A DNA stretch of 57,791 nucleotides, from contig JAJRXX010000032.1 of assembly GCA_024276075.1 (NCBI GenBank), forward strand, positions 1 to 57,791, written 5' to 3'. Below, piece after piece: positions 35,863 through 44,439 of this stretch. The notes beneath the pieces were generated by a model that had not been told where the DNA came from, ran no database searches, and worked only from the letters and a program-made list of their open reading frames with translations. Every line of letters begins with the position of its first letter. The stretch's first letter is position 1. Origin of the DNA: Planctomycetota bacterium. GTDB lineage: Bacteria > Planctomycetota > Phycisphaerae > Phycisphaerales > Phycisphaeraceae. Made by a program: the position numbers and the translations under genes.

Positions 35863-36873
35863 ATGCTCGAACAAATTGACCAACTCGGGACCAAAGCCAA
35901 GAGCGACCTAGCTGGCGTTAGCGACGCGGACAGCCTCGAGCAATTTCGCATCAAATACCTAGGCACCAAAGGCGAGATCAAGGGGCTCATGTCACAGCTC
36001 AAGGAGGTGCCGCCCCAGCAGAAGCCGCAGTTTGGTCAGCGGGCAAACGCGCTGCGTGCCGAGATCCAAACACTCTACGACCGTCGCAAAACCGAATTGG
36101 GTGCCGATGCGAAGTCCTCCGATGGTCCGCTGCTCGACGCTACCGAGCCGGGCCTTGCTCCCAGGCTTGGTAGGACGCACGTCATTACCCAGACCATGGA
36201 CGATCTGATTGAGGTGTTTGGCAGGATGGGCTTTGAGGTGGCTATCGGCTCGGAGGTCGAGGACGGGTACCACAACTTTGTGGCGCTGAATATCCCCGAG
36301 GACCACCCCGCTCGCGACCCGCTGGATAACTTTTACCTGGAAGGTTCCGGCAGTGGGCAGCCGACACAGCATTTGCTGCGTAGCCAAACGAGCACGATCC
36401 AAATTCGTGTGATGGAGACCACGGAGCCGCCGATCCGTGTGATCGCCCCCGGCCGGGTCTACCGCCCCGATGAGCACGACGCCACCCACAGCTCCATGTT
36501 CCACCAGATCGAGGGGCTCTACGTCGATCGCAAGGTGAGCATGGCGGACCTCAAGACGACGCTGATCCAGTTTGCGCACGCCTACTTTGGGTCCAAAGCG
36601 GAGATTCGGCTGCGGCCTAGCTTTTTCCCGTTTACCGAGCCGTCTGCGGAGTTGGACATCAAGATGTGTGTTAAGGACAAGTGGGACTGGGTCGAGCTAG
36701 GCGGCTGCGGGATGGTCGACCCGAACGTCTTCAAGGCTGTGGGCTACGACCCCGAGCAGTGGACCGGCTTTGCGTTTGGCTTGGGGATCGAACGCATCGC
36801 GATGCGGAAATACGGCATCACCGATATCCGCTGGCTATATGAAAACGACGTGCGCTTCCTGCGGCAGTTCTAA
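35863..36873 (+). CDS. pheS: Phenylalanine-tRNA ligase alpha subunit
   Basis: 336 residues. N-terminal coiled coil (about 1-85) for tRNA binding, then the class II catalytic core. Motif 2 is near RVYRPDEHDATHSSMFHQIEG, motif 3 is AFGLGIERIAMRKYGI, and FTEPSAELDIKM is part of the Phe site. It works as an alpha2/beta2 enzyme; the pheT beta-subunit gene, normally next to it, is not in this window. The gene sits 13 bp after purD and is probably read from the purD promoter. No ribosome site is obvious before the ATG. Confidence 0.95.
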   Translation: MLEQIDQLGTKAKSDLAGVSDADSLEQFRIKYLGTKGEIKGLMSQLKEVPPQQKPQFGQRANALRAEIQTLYDRRKTELGADAKSSDGPLLDATEPGLAPRLGRTHVITQTMDDLIEVFGRMGFEVAIGSEVEDGYHNFVALNIPEDHPARDPLDNFYLEGSGSGQPTQHLLRSQTSTIQIRVMETTEPPIRVIAPGRVYRPDEHDATHSSMFHQIEGLYVDRKVSMADLKTTLIQFAHAYFGSKAEIRLRPSFFPFTEPSAELDIKMCVKDKWDWVELGGCGMVDPNVFKAVGYDPEQWTGFAFGLGIERIAMRKYGITDIRWLYENDVRFLRQF

Positions 36874-37077
36874 AAGGTCGTTGCAAAAATACTCTAGTTC
36901 AGTTGGCACGCTCGCGGTGATCATTGATCTGCCGCAAGCCGGTATCTTGTGGTCGCTGTGCACATTCATTGCTGCGCGATTTTATAGGATCGGTTGTCGA
37001 CGCGCTGCAGGGCAATGTTATACTGTGGCGAACAGAAGACGGTTGGCAAAACCTTATTCAGTAACCGGGGCGCACGG

Positions 37078-38115
37078 ATGACCGCGTCATCAGAAACAAT
37101 TTTGGATTACCAAGCCTTGACGACCACGACGACTACATTGATGCAGACCGATCTGCCGCTACCCGGTCGCCGCCAGGGTAAGGTGCGTGATATCTATGAG
37201 GCTACGCTTCCCGCTGGCGGTGTGGCTGGGTGTGAGACGCATGCGCTACTGATCATCGCTACCGATCGGATCAGTGCTTTCGACGTGGTGATGCCCAACC
37301 CCATACCCGGCAAGGGCGTGGTGCTGACGCAGATCAGCAAATTCTGGTTTGATATGGTGGCGGAGAAGTTCGGCGATCAACTACAGCATCATCTGCTGTC
37401 CGTCGACTCGAACGATATCCCGGGCCTGACCGATCAGCAGCAAAACCAACTCGCTGGGCGGGTCATGATTGGTCGAAAAACCGGGGTCGTGCCGGTCGAA
37501 TGCGTGGTGCGAGGCTACCTCGCGGGGTCGGGCTGGAAGGAATATTCCCGCAGCCAAACCGTCTGCGGCATTAAGCTGCCGGCTGGCCTCAAGCAGTGCG
37601 ACAAGCTCCCCGAGCCGATCTTCACGCCCTCCACCAAGGCCGACGTGGGGCACGACGAGAACATCTCGTTTGAGCAGGCGTGCGATATAGCCGGGGCGCC
37701 CTTGATGAATAAGCTGCGCGACCTGAGCCTGGCGATCTATAACATGGGCCACGACTACGCGCGTGGCTGCGGGATTATTTTGGCGGATACCAAGTTTGAG
37801 TTTGGGCTGCCGATCGACGACGCGCACACAACGGTTAGTAGCACCGACACGCCCGACGCCAAGCCGATCTTGATCGACGAGGTGCTCACGCCCGATAGCT
37901 CGCGCTTCTGGCCGGCCGATCAGTACGAACCGGGACACGATCAGCCTAGCTTCGACAAGCAATATGTGAGAAACTATCTTCAGGAGTTGGTCGATAATGG
38001 CCGATGGAATAAAACACCGCCCGCGCCGGTGCTGCCCGATGAGATTGTCCGCAACACACTGGCGAAGTACCTTGCGGCATACCGGGCGTTGATCGGATAT
38101 GATCTGAGTTTATAA
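37078..38115 (+). CDS. purC: Phosphoribosylaminoimidazole-succinocarboxamide synthase
   Basis: 345 residues from ATG 37078. The upstream in-frame start at 36994 would add 28 unrelated residues. The long SAICAR synthase form opens LPGRRQGKVRDIYEA and has IATDRISAFDVVMPNPIPGK, VECVVRGYLAGSGWKEY and IFTPSTKADVGHDENISF, ending with LIDEVLTPDSSRFW. It adds aspartate to CAIR in purine synthesis. A possible TATACT -10 lies about 55 bp upstream. A strong terminator follows. Confidence 0.95.
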   Translation: MTASSETILDYQALTTTTTTLMQTDLPLPGRRQGKVRDIYEATLPAGGVAGCETHALLIIATDRISAFDVVMPNPIPGKGVVLTQISKFWFDMVAEKFGDQLQHHLLSVDSNDIPGLTDQQQNQLAGRVMIGRKTGVVPVECVVRGYLAGSGWKEYSRSQTVCGIKLPAGLKQCDKLPEPIFTPSTKADVGHDENISFEQACDIAGAPLMNKLRDLSLAIYNMGHDYARGCGIILADTKFEFGLPIDDAHTTVSSTDTPDAKPILIDEVLTPDSSRFWPADQYEPGHDQPSFDKQYVRNYLQELVDNGRWNKTPPAPVLPDEIVRNTLAKYLAAYRALIGYDLSL

Positions 38116-38144
38116 CCAGCGCTGTTTCAGTGCTGCGTAACCAG

Positions 38145-38178
38145 GAGCCCACGACGCGCCACGCGTGGGCTCTTTTTT
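38145..38178 (+). terminator. Rho-independent terminator of purC
   Basis: GAGCCCACG and CGTGGGCTC form a perfect stem (38145-38171) followed by six T. About 30 bp after the stop codon. Confidence 0.92.
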
Positions 38179-38284
38179 ATTGCGCGTAAGACCTACGTTC
38201 ATTGATTGACACCCGCACAAACACCGTGGCTACCACGCTGTGACAGCATGGGTATAATGTGGCTTTGCGAGTCAGATAAGTGTA

Positions 38285-38358
38285 CGGGGTGTAGCTCAGC
38301 TTGGTAGAGCGCTTCGTTCGGGTCGAAGAGGCCGCAGGTTCAACTCCTGTCACCCCGA
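38285..38358 (+). tRNA. tRNA-Pro (anticodon CGG)
   Basis: All arms fold. The acceptor is CGGGGTG / CACCCCG, the D arm GCTC/GAGC with AGCTTGGTA loop, and the anticodon stem CTTCG/CGAAG with loop TTCGGGT, giving CGG for codon CCG. The T arm is GCAGG-TTCAACT-CCTGT and the variable loop AGGCC. CCA is not encoded. TATAAT at 38253-38258 is a likely -10; no good -35 is seen. Confidence 0.95.
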
Positions 38359-38916
38359 TTGAGCATAGCGGACGAGCTGTGCGAGCGAGTCCGTATCGTG
38401 CAGATACGACTTGCTTGGTCGTGGGTCGGTTTGAAGCCGGGTGTCATCGTGACGGGCCGCGACTGTGAGGGAAGCGGGCGTTTTTTTGCGTTAATCTTCG
38501 TTTAGAAGCACTCCCCGTCAGCATGATAAATCTTTTCCATTATTTGAGTTAGACACAACCATCGTTTGACAGGGTTCATTTTTTCATTGCAATTTTCAGG
38601 CGGGCTTTGTAAGCTGAGATTGCTTACGAAACTGGTTTTGATGGCTTCGTGGCAGTAGGGGTTTGGCCAGTGGAGGGGCTATTCCGAGAGTTCCGGGAGA
38701 ACTGAGAGGGCGTCGTTTTAAAATCCAGCGTGTTGAATGCAACCGGTCGCTTACTTCGATCGTGGCGATGGTTATCACCGGAGCTTGCTGCCAGGTGTGC
38801 CGAGGCTATCTCCGGTGAGCGCGACGGTTTCAATCAACGCCCATTTTGTCCGTGTTTTTACCAACTATGAAATAGGTAATTGAAGACATGTATTTCTGTG
38901 AGAGGAAAGTAAAGTG
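38359..38916. other. Intergenic region between tRNA-Pro and the long repeat-protein gene
   Basis: About 560 bp. A weak GC hairpin followed by seven T near 38460-38490 may end the tRNA transcript. No ORF with family-like composition and no repeat-core copy is seen. It should contain the promoter for the 1.8-kilo-residue protein. Confidence 0.5.
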
Positions 38917-41900
38917 ATGATGTCAAAAACAACCGTTTTGCCTTGGGCTGCAAAGCTGATCCCTACGCTTACCGCAGTAGCGACCTTCGCTGCCGTGATG
39001 CTGTTGGCAGGCCACGCACGTGCTGCCGATTACGGGTGGGACGGCGATCTGGGTGACGATCTTTGGAGTAGCGCGATCTTCCCGCCTGTGACAACCAACT
39101 GGTTTAATAGCGCCACGGGTGTAGAAGACATTCCGTTAGCCACGGATAGCATCACCCTCGCCAACACGTCCTTGGCTGGGCCGGTGACGATCGACCTGAA
39201 CGGCCCCCAAGCGATCAATTTTATCAGTGCCGCTGGCGTGGCGGGCACCTACACCTTTATCAATAACGGCGCCGGTGCGTTGGAATTTGTTTCCACCATC
39301 GGTCCTCCGAATGTTGCGAATGTGATTTTGACAATTAACTCTAGTGCTCTGGTCTTCGACACCGACATTTTGCTGAACACGACAACGGGTGGGGATTTTA
39401 CTTCCCTTCTAAACGTACGCCCGGGTGGCGGTCAGATATTGGTAAACGGCAACGTGTCTACATCTGCTGCGACAGGCACCGCGACGCTGCAACTGACGTC
39501 CCGCAACACGGGTTTGGCTGAGTCGGTGAAGGTTACAGGAATAATCTCCGACGGGTCTAGTGCCACGATGGCTCTGGAAGCTGGTTTTGCAGGCGATGCC
39601 GATCAGCACCGCGGCGAGGTCGTCGTTACAGGGGCCAACACCTACACCGGGCGCACGGATGTGAACGGGGCCACGCTGACCTTTAACTCTATCGCTGATG
39701 TTGACGGCGGTGCCAGTGCGTTGGGCGCGCCCACTACAGTTGTCAATGGCACCATCGACCTGGGTATCAACGCGGCTGGCGGCAGCGCCCCCGGCACGCT
39801 CAAGTACACCGGCGCCGGTCACTCAAGCGATCGCGTGATCAACCTGGCGGGTACCACACAGGGCGGGATCATCGACGCCTCTGGCACCGGGGCGCTGGTC
39901 CTCTCCGGCGGCATCACAACCTCCGCCAACGGGTCAAAGACCCTCGTCCTCACCGGGAACAACACCGATGAAATCACCATCTCCGGGGTCATTAACGATG
40001 TAAGTGGGGGGAGCGTTTTTGTTACCAAGGCCGGGGCCGGGACTTGGGTGCTCACCGGGGCCAATCAAGCCGCAGGGACCACCAACGTCAACGACGGGGA
40101 ACTCATCTTGCGGGGCGCCGGATCAGCGATCAGCGCGTCGGGATCGTCCAGCCCGTTCCGGATCAATAACGACGCAACCTTCACACTCGAAGGCGGCACC
40201 GTCAACGCCACCGAAATGGACCGCGCCGCCGCGGCGACGTTTAACTTCAAATCCGGAACGGTCAACCTCTCGACAGGGACGTCGACCTTTCAAGCCGCCA
40301 GCGGACCGTTGACCATCGGCACCGACGGCGACGGCATACTCAACCTCAACGGCACCGTAGCTCAGATCAACGGCGGGGTTGTGATCCAAGGCCCTGGCGA
40401 CGAACTCAACCTCACAGCCAGTTCGCTGACCACAACTTCACTGGACAATTCCAACGGGGGCACGTTCAACTTCACCGGCGGGTCCGTTGTGATCAATACC
40501 GGGCAGATTACCACCGGCGCGGGCACATTCGGCAACACCACCACGGTCTCCGGCACCGGCGGCATTACCAAGATCGGCGCCGGTACGCTCATCCTCAACG
40601 GGGATAACGTCCACTCCGGCCCGACCAATATCAACGAGGGTACGATCCAGATCGGCGCGCCAAGCGGCGTGGACTCGTTCAGCAACGCGACCACTGTCAC
40701 CATTGCCTCCGGCGCGACACTCGACATGAACGGCTCCGATGAAGGGTTTGGCGGCTTGGCGGGTGCGGGCAGCGTACTGCTCGGTGGTGCTACCCTCAAT
40801 GTCGGCTTCGGCAACCAGACAACCACGTTTTCAGGTGTCATCTCCGGCAATGGGAATTTCGGCAAGTTTGGCACGGGTACGCTGACACTTACCGGCAATA
40901 ATACGTACAACGGGCTTACCCCCACCGTCGGCACCGCGGGCACACTCAAGCTCGCTGCGGGCAACACACTCCCCGATCTGACCAGGGTGACGCTGTCCAT
41001 ATCGGGCGCGACGCTCGACCTGGATAACCAGAACGAAGAGATCGGCGGGCTATCGGGTGTGGCGGGCACAGTCGTAAGCCTCGGGACCGCGACGCTCACT
41101 ACCGGGGGTAACGACGAGACGTTCAACAACTTCGATGGCAACATCACCGGCACCGGCGGGCTGACCAAGGTCGGCACCGGGATCCAGCGGCTGCGGGCTA
41201 CCAATTCATTTACCGGCGACGTCAACGTCAATAACGGCACACTCGAGATCGGGGTGAGCAACACGCTCGGGACCAACGCGGTGATTGTTGCCTCGGGTGC
41301 TACGCTGCGCGTGGCGGGCAACGGCGAGTCGTTCGGCTCGCTGGCTGGCGCGGGCACCGTGAACGCCACGGTCAATGTCGTCAACACGGTCAACCCCGGA
41401 TTCAACGACACGGACACCACCTTCTCCGGCACGATCATCGGCATTGGCGAGTTTGGCAAATCTGGCACCGGCACCATGACCATGACCGGCTCCAGCAGCT
41501 ACACCGGAGCCACGCGGGTGAACAACGGCACGCTCGTGTTCGACGGGGCTTCGGCAGGACTGGCGGGCACCAGTGGCGTCCTACTTAACGGCGGCGACCT
41601 CACACTAAAAAACAACGCGACAATCAATACATCTGGGAATATCGCCCTACAAACCACGACCAGCAGCCTGCTGATCGAAAGCGGCGGTGTGGCTACGGTA
41701 TTCCAAGCCAACATCGGTCAGTCTACCGGGTCTGATGGGTCTGCCACGGTTACGGGGGTCGGGTCGCAAATCCAAAGTTCCAGCCGTACCCGCGTCGGAG
41801 ATTTTGGGAAGGGCACGCTGGACGTGCTCAATGGCGGGCGGGTCATCACCGGCGAGCGGTTGGCCATCGCGGACTCTGGAGCCGGCTCCGCGAACAGTGC

Positions 41901-44307
41901 TGTGCTCATCGACGGTTTTATCAACAACGGGGTCAACGGGATTTTCGGGGACGATGACGACGAGGTCTCCCTCGTCAACGCGGCCTTTGCGGTCTTTGTG
42001 GGCGACGCGGCCACAGGATTTCTCACCGTTCAGAACGGCGGGCGCCTCGTCAGCGGCACCGGTTCGAACAACCACACAACCAATTTTTCGATCATTGGGG
42101 TCCCCGCCATCGCGGACGGCTCCATCGCCACCGTTACGGGCAACCAGTCCCGATGGGTCCACAACGGCTTCATGGAAGTCGCTCGTCAGGCCGGCGACGC
42201 GACCAACCCGGTCGAGCTGAACGTGCTCGACGGCGGATTCGCTGAGTTCTCATTTTTGCAGTCTTCTACCCGAGACGGCTCGCGGTCGAAGATAACCGTC
42301 GACGGGGCGAATTCCACGCTCCATCTGCGCGACGCGCGTGGCGACGCGGGCGTCGTCAGCCCCGGCTTCGGCGATATCCGAATGGTGACCCCTAACAGCA
42401 ACGGGTTCTCCGAAATCTTCGTCACCAACGGCGGGAGGATAGATATCGATACTCGATTGGCGATCGGCCAAGGTACCGCTGATTTCGGCGGGCAGGCTCA
42501 TGTCACGGTCGATGGCGCCGGCTCCGTCATCGATGCGGGCAAGGAAATGATCGTGGCGTTTGCTGGCAGCACGGGAACGCTGACCATCACCGACGGCGGC
42601 ACGGTCAACTCCGGCACCGATGCCGCTGTGGATCCCAACGCCCTGACCCGTGACGGTTTTATCTCGCGTACCAGCGGCAACGGGACCGCGATCGTCGGCA
42701 GCGCGACCAGCGACATATCCACGTGGAACATCGGTGCCAACTTGTGGGTAGCGGGCAATCAGACCGGTACGAGCACGAGCACGGGCACGCTCAACGTCAA
42801 CACCGGCGGCGTTGTGGCTGTGACCAATACCCTCACCGTCCGCGACAACGGCACGGTCAACCTCGACGGCGGCACGCTCGAACTCGACAACCTCGTGCTG
42901 ACCGACTCCAACGCCAACGCCGGCGGTACGCCCACCTTCAACTTCAACACCGGCACCCTACGATTTACCACCGCGCCCGGTACAACGCTCAACGCCACAC
43001 AACTCGACCAAGTACTCGGTGGCCCCACGCCGACACTAACCACCGGCAGAAATCTCATCGTCGATAATAACGTCACGCTATCCGCACCGCTGCGGCTCAA
43101 CGGCGGGTCACTGTCTGTCGGTGCCATTGATGCCGGTAGTGCTGCGAATCTCGACGTCGACGCCGGCACGTTTAACCTTACCGCCAGCGATCTGACCGTA
43201 GGCACAGCGGGTCAGTTCGGTGCTACAGTGGAATTCAATTCCGCTACCGCCGTCAACGTGACCAACGGCAACCTCGTTGTCGAATCAGGTGGTGTACTCA
43301 ATACCAACGGCGGGTTTTCGGCACAGAGCGGCACCAACGACGGGCAGATCAGCACCGTCGGCGGATCGTTGGCGTTCAGCAACGGTGCCACGAACAACGC
43401 TGCCGGCCAGATCAACGCCATCAATGCCACGCTCGACTTCGGGCTCACAGGCCTGACCAATACCGGGCAGCTCAACCTCATCAACACCACCGTCAACGGC
43501 ACCCTGGCCAACAACGGCTCCGCCGCGGTGTCGGGTACGAACACATTTACGGGGGCCGTCTCGGGGGCTGCGAACTACACAGGCGCCGGTACCGTCATCT
43601 TTGAGAACACCTACGCACCGGGCAACAGCCCCGCAGCGGTGTCCGTGGGTGGCAATCTCGGTTTCGGATCGAACGGCTCGTTGGTCATCGACGTGGAAGG
43701 CACCACGCCGGGCATCAACGGGCACGATCAGGTCGCTGTGACCGGCAACGTCGCCTTCGACGGGACGCTAGAGTTGATCGTGGATACAAACACCTTTACA
43801 CCCGTGTACGGCAACGTGTTCAAGATACTCACCTACGGATCACGCACCGGTACATTCGGTCAGGTCACGCTCAACGGCTCGATTCTGACGCTACAGACCG
43901 ACCTGGCGCTTGCACCTGTCTACGATTTCCCAGGTTCTTCTGATTCGCTGTTCGCGGCCACGCCGTTTGCCGCAGCGCCCGATAGCCTGACGCTGTTCAC
44001 CACGCTCCCAGGCGATGCGAACCTTGACCTACAGGTTGAGGACGCCGACCTGAGCCTACTATTGACCAATTTCGGCAACACCGGCGCCGCCTGGACGGCT
44101 GGCGACTTCACCGGCGACGGCATTGTTGACGACGCCGACCTGAGCTTGCTCTTGACCAACTTTGGAGGCGATGTACGGAGCCTCTTCTCTAACACCGGCT
44201 TTATCGGCAACGCCTCGACCATCCCCGAGCCGACGTCACTGGCGGTGTTTTCATTGGGCGGTCTGTTGCTGATACGGCGGCGGGCGGTGATTCGTGCTTG
44301 CCGGTGA
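38917..44307 (+). CDS. Very long beta-helix (autotransporter-type repeat) protein with dockerin and PEP-CTERM tail
   Basis: About 1796 residues. GTG, ATG and ATG stand in tandem at 38914-38922; GAGAGGAAAG lies a few bases upstream. The signal peptide has core TAVATFAAVMLLAG and cleavage after HARA. Dozens of PATR-type strand repeats follow (GTLTLTGNNTYNG, GGITKIGAGTLILNG), then from about 920 a second repeat style (GVGSQIQSSSRTRVGDFGKG) like T5 passenger stems. About 1690-1755 is a dockerin-like pair of Ca-binding loops (GDANLDLQVEDADL, GDGIVDDADL), then PEPTSLAVFSLGGLLLIRRR, the PEP-CTERM sorting signal. There is no autotransporter barrel, so export and anchoring should go by Sec and the exosortase route. 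Probably a surface or matrix adhesin. Confidence 0.88.
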   Translation: MMSKTTVLPWAAKLIPTLTAVATFAAVMLLAGHARAADYGWDGDLGDDLWSSAIFPPVTTNWFNSATGVEDIPLATDSITLANTSLAGPVTIDLNGPQAINFISAAGVAGTYTFINNGAGALEFVSTIGPPNVANVILTINSSALVFDTDILLNTTTGGDFTSLLNVRPGGGQILVNGNVSTSAATGTATLQLTSRNTGLAESVKVTGIISDGSSATMALEAGFAGDADQHRGEVVVTGANTYTGRTDVNGATLTFNSIADVDGGASALGAPTTVVNGTIDLGINAAGGSAPGTLKYTGAGHSSDRVINLAGTTQGGIIDASGTGALVLSGGITTSANGSKTLVLTGNNTDEITISGVINDVSGGSVFVTKAGAGTWVLTGANQAAGTTNVNDGELILRGAGSAISASGSSSPFRINNDATFTLEGGTVNATEMDRAAAATFNFKSGTVNLSTGTSTFQAASGPLTIGTDGDGILNLNGTVAQINGGVVIQGPGDELNLTASSLTTTSLDNSNGGTFNFTGGSVVINTGQITTGAGTFGNTTTVSGTGGITKIGAGTLILNGDNVHSGPTNINEGTIQIGAPSGVDSFSNATTVTIASGATLDMNGSDEGFGGLAGAGSVLLGGATLNVGFGNQTTTFSGVISGNGNFGKFGTGTLTLTGNNTYNGLTPTVGTAGTLKLAAGNTLPDLTRVTLSISGATLDLDNQNEEIGGLSGVAGTVVSLGTATLTTGGNDETFNNFDGNITGTGGLTKVGTGIQRLRATNSFTGDVNVNNGTLEIGVSNTLGTNAVIVASGATLRVAGNGESFGSLAGAGTVNATVNVVNTVNPGFNDTDTTFSGTIIGIGEFGKSGTGTMTMTGSSSYTGATRVNNGTLVFDGASAGLAGTSGVLLNGGDLTLKNNATINTSGNIALQTTTSSLLIESGGVATVFQANIGQSTGSDGSATVTGVGSQIQSSSRTRVGDFGKGTLDVLNGGRVITGERLAIADSGAGSANSAVLIDGFINNGVNGIFGDDDDEVSLVNAAFAVFVGDAATGFLTVQNGGRLVSGTGSNNHTTNFSIIGVPAIADGSIATVTGNQSRWVHNGFMEVARQAGDATNPVELNVLDGGFAEFSFLQSSTRDGSRSKITVDGANSTLHLRDARGDAGVVSPGFGDIRMVTPNSNGFSEIFVTNGGRIDIDTRLAIGQGTADFGGQAHVTVDGAGSVIDAGKEMIVAFAGSTGTLTITDGGTVNSGTDAAVDPNALTRDGFISRTSGNGTAIVGSATSDISTWNIGANLWVAGNQTGTSTSTGTLNVNTGGVVAVTNTLTVRDNGTVNLDGGTLELDNLVLTDSNANAGGTPTFNFNTGTLRFTTAPGTTLNATQLDQVLGGPTPTLTTGRNLIVDNNVTLSAPLRLNGGSLSVGAIDAGSAANLDVDAGTFNLTASDLTVGTAGQFGATVEFNSATAVNVTNGNLVVESGGVLNTNGGFSAQSGTNDGQISTVGGSLAFSNGATNNAAGQINAINATLDFGLTGLTNTGQLNLINTTVNGTLANNGSAAVSGTNTFTGAVSGAANYTGAGTVIFENTYAPGNSPAAVSVGGNLGFGSNGSLVIDVEGTTPGINGHDQVAVTGNVAFDGTLELIVDTNTFTPVYGNVFKILTYGSRTGTFGQVTLNGSILTLQTDLALAPVYDFPGSSDSLFAATPFAAAPDSLTLFTTLPGDANLDLQVEDADLSLLLTNFGNTGAAWTAGDFTGDGIVDDADLSLLLTNFGGDVRSLFSNTGFIGNASTIPEPTSLAVFSLGGLLLIRRRAVIRACR

Positions 44308-44368
44308 GCAAACTTGATGCTCCGTTTCGGTTGGGATTGGTAGCGTAAACTGTAATGATACGCATTCT

Positions 44369-44426
44369 AATCAATTTTCGTGCTTCAATCGCAGCAAAGA
44401 AGCCCGCTCCCGGTCGAGGCTCGTTG
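44369..44426 (+). repeat. Core-bearing repeat between two converging genes
   Basis: Lead-in AATCAATTTTCGTGCTTCAA, then GCAGCAAAGAAGCCCGCTCC and the shortened core CGGTCGAGGCTCGTTG in plus orientation. Just before it is TGATACGCATT, as in the 102-bp elements. Confidence 0.6.
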
Positions 44427-44439
44427 AGGATGTTATATA

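Noticed and set aside
38440-38490. Terminator after tRNA-Pro
   Set aside because: A T-run is present but the preceding GC-rich arms pair poorly by eye, so I mention it only as weak.
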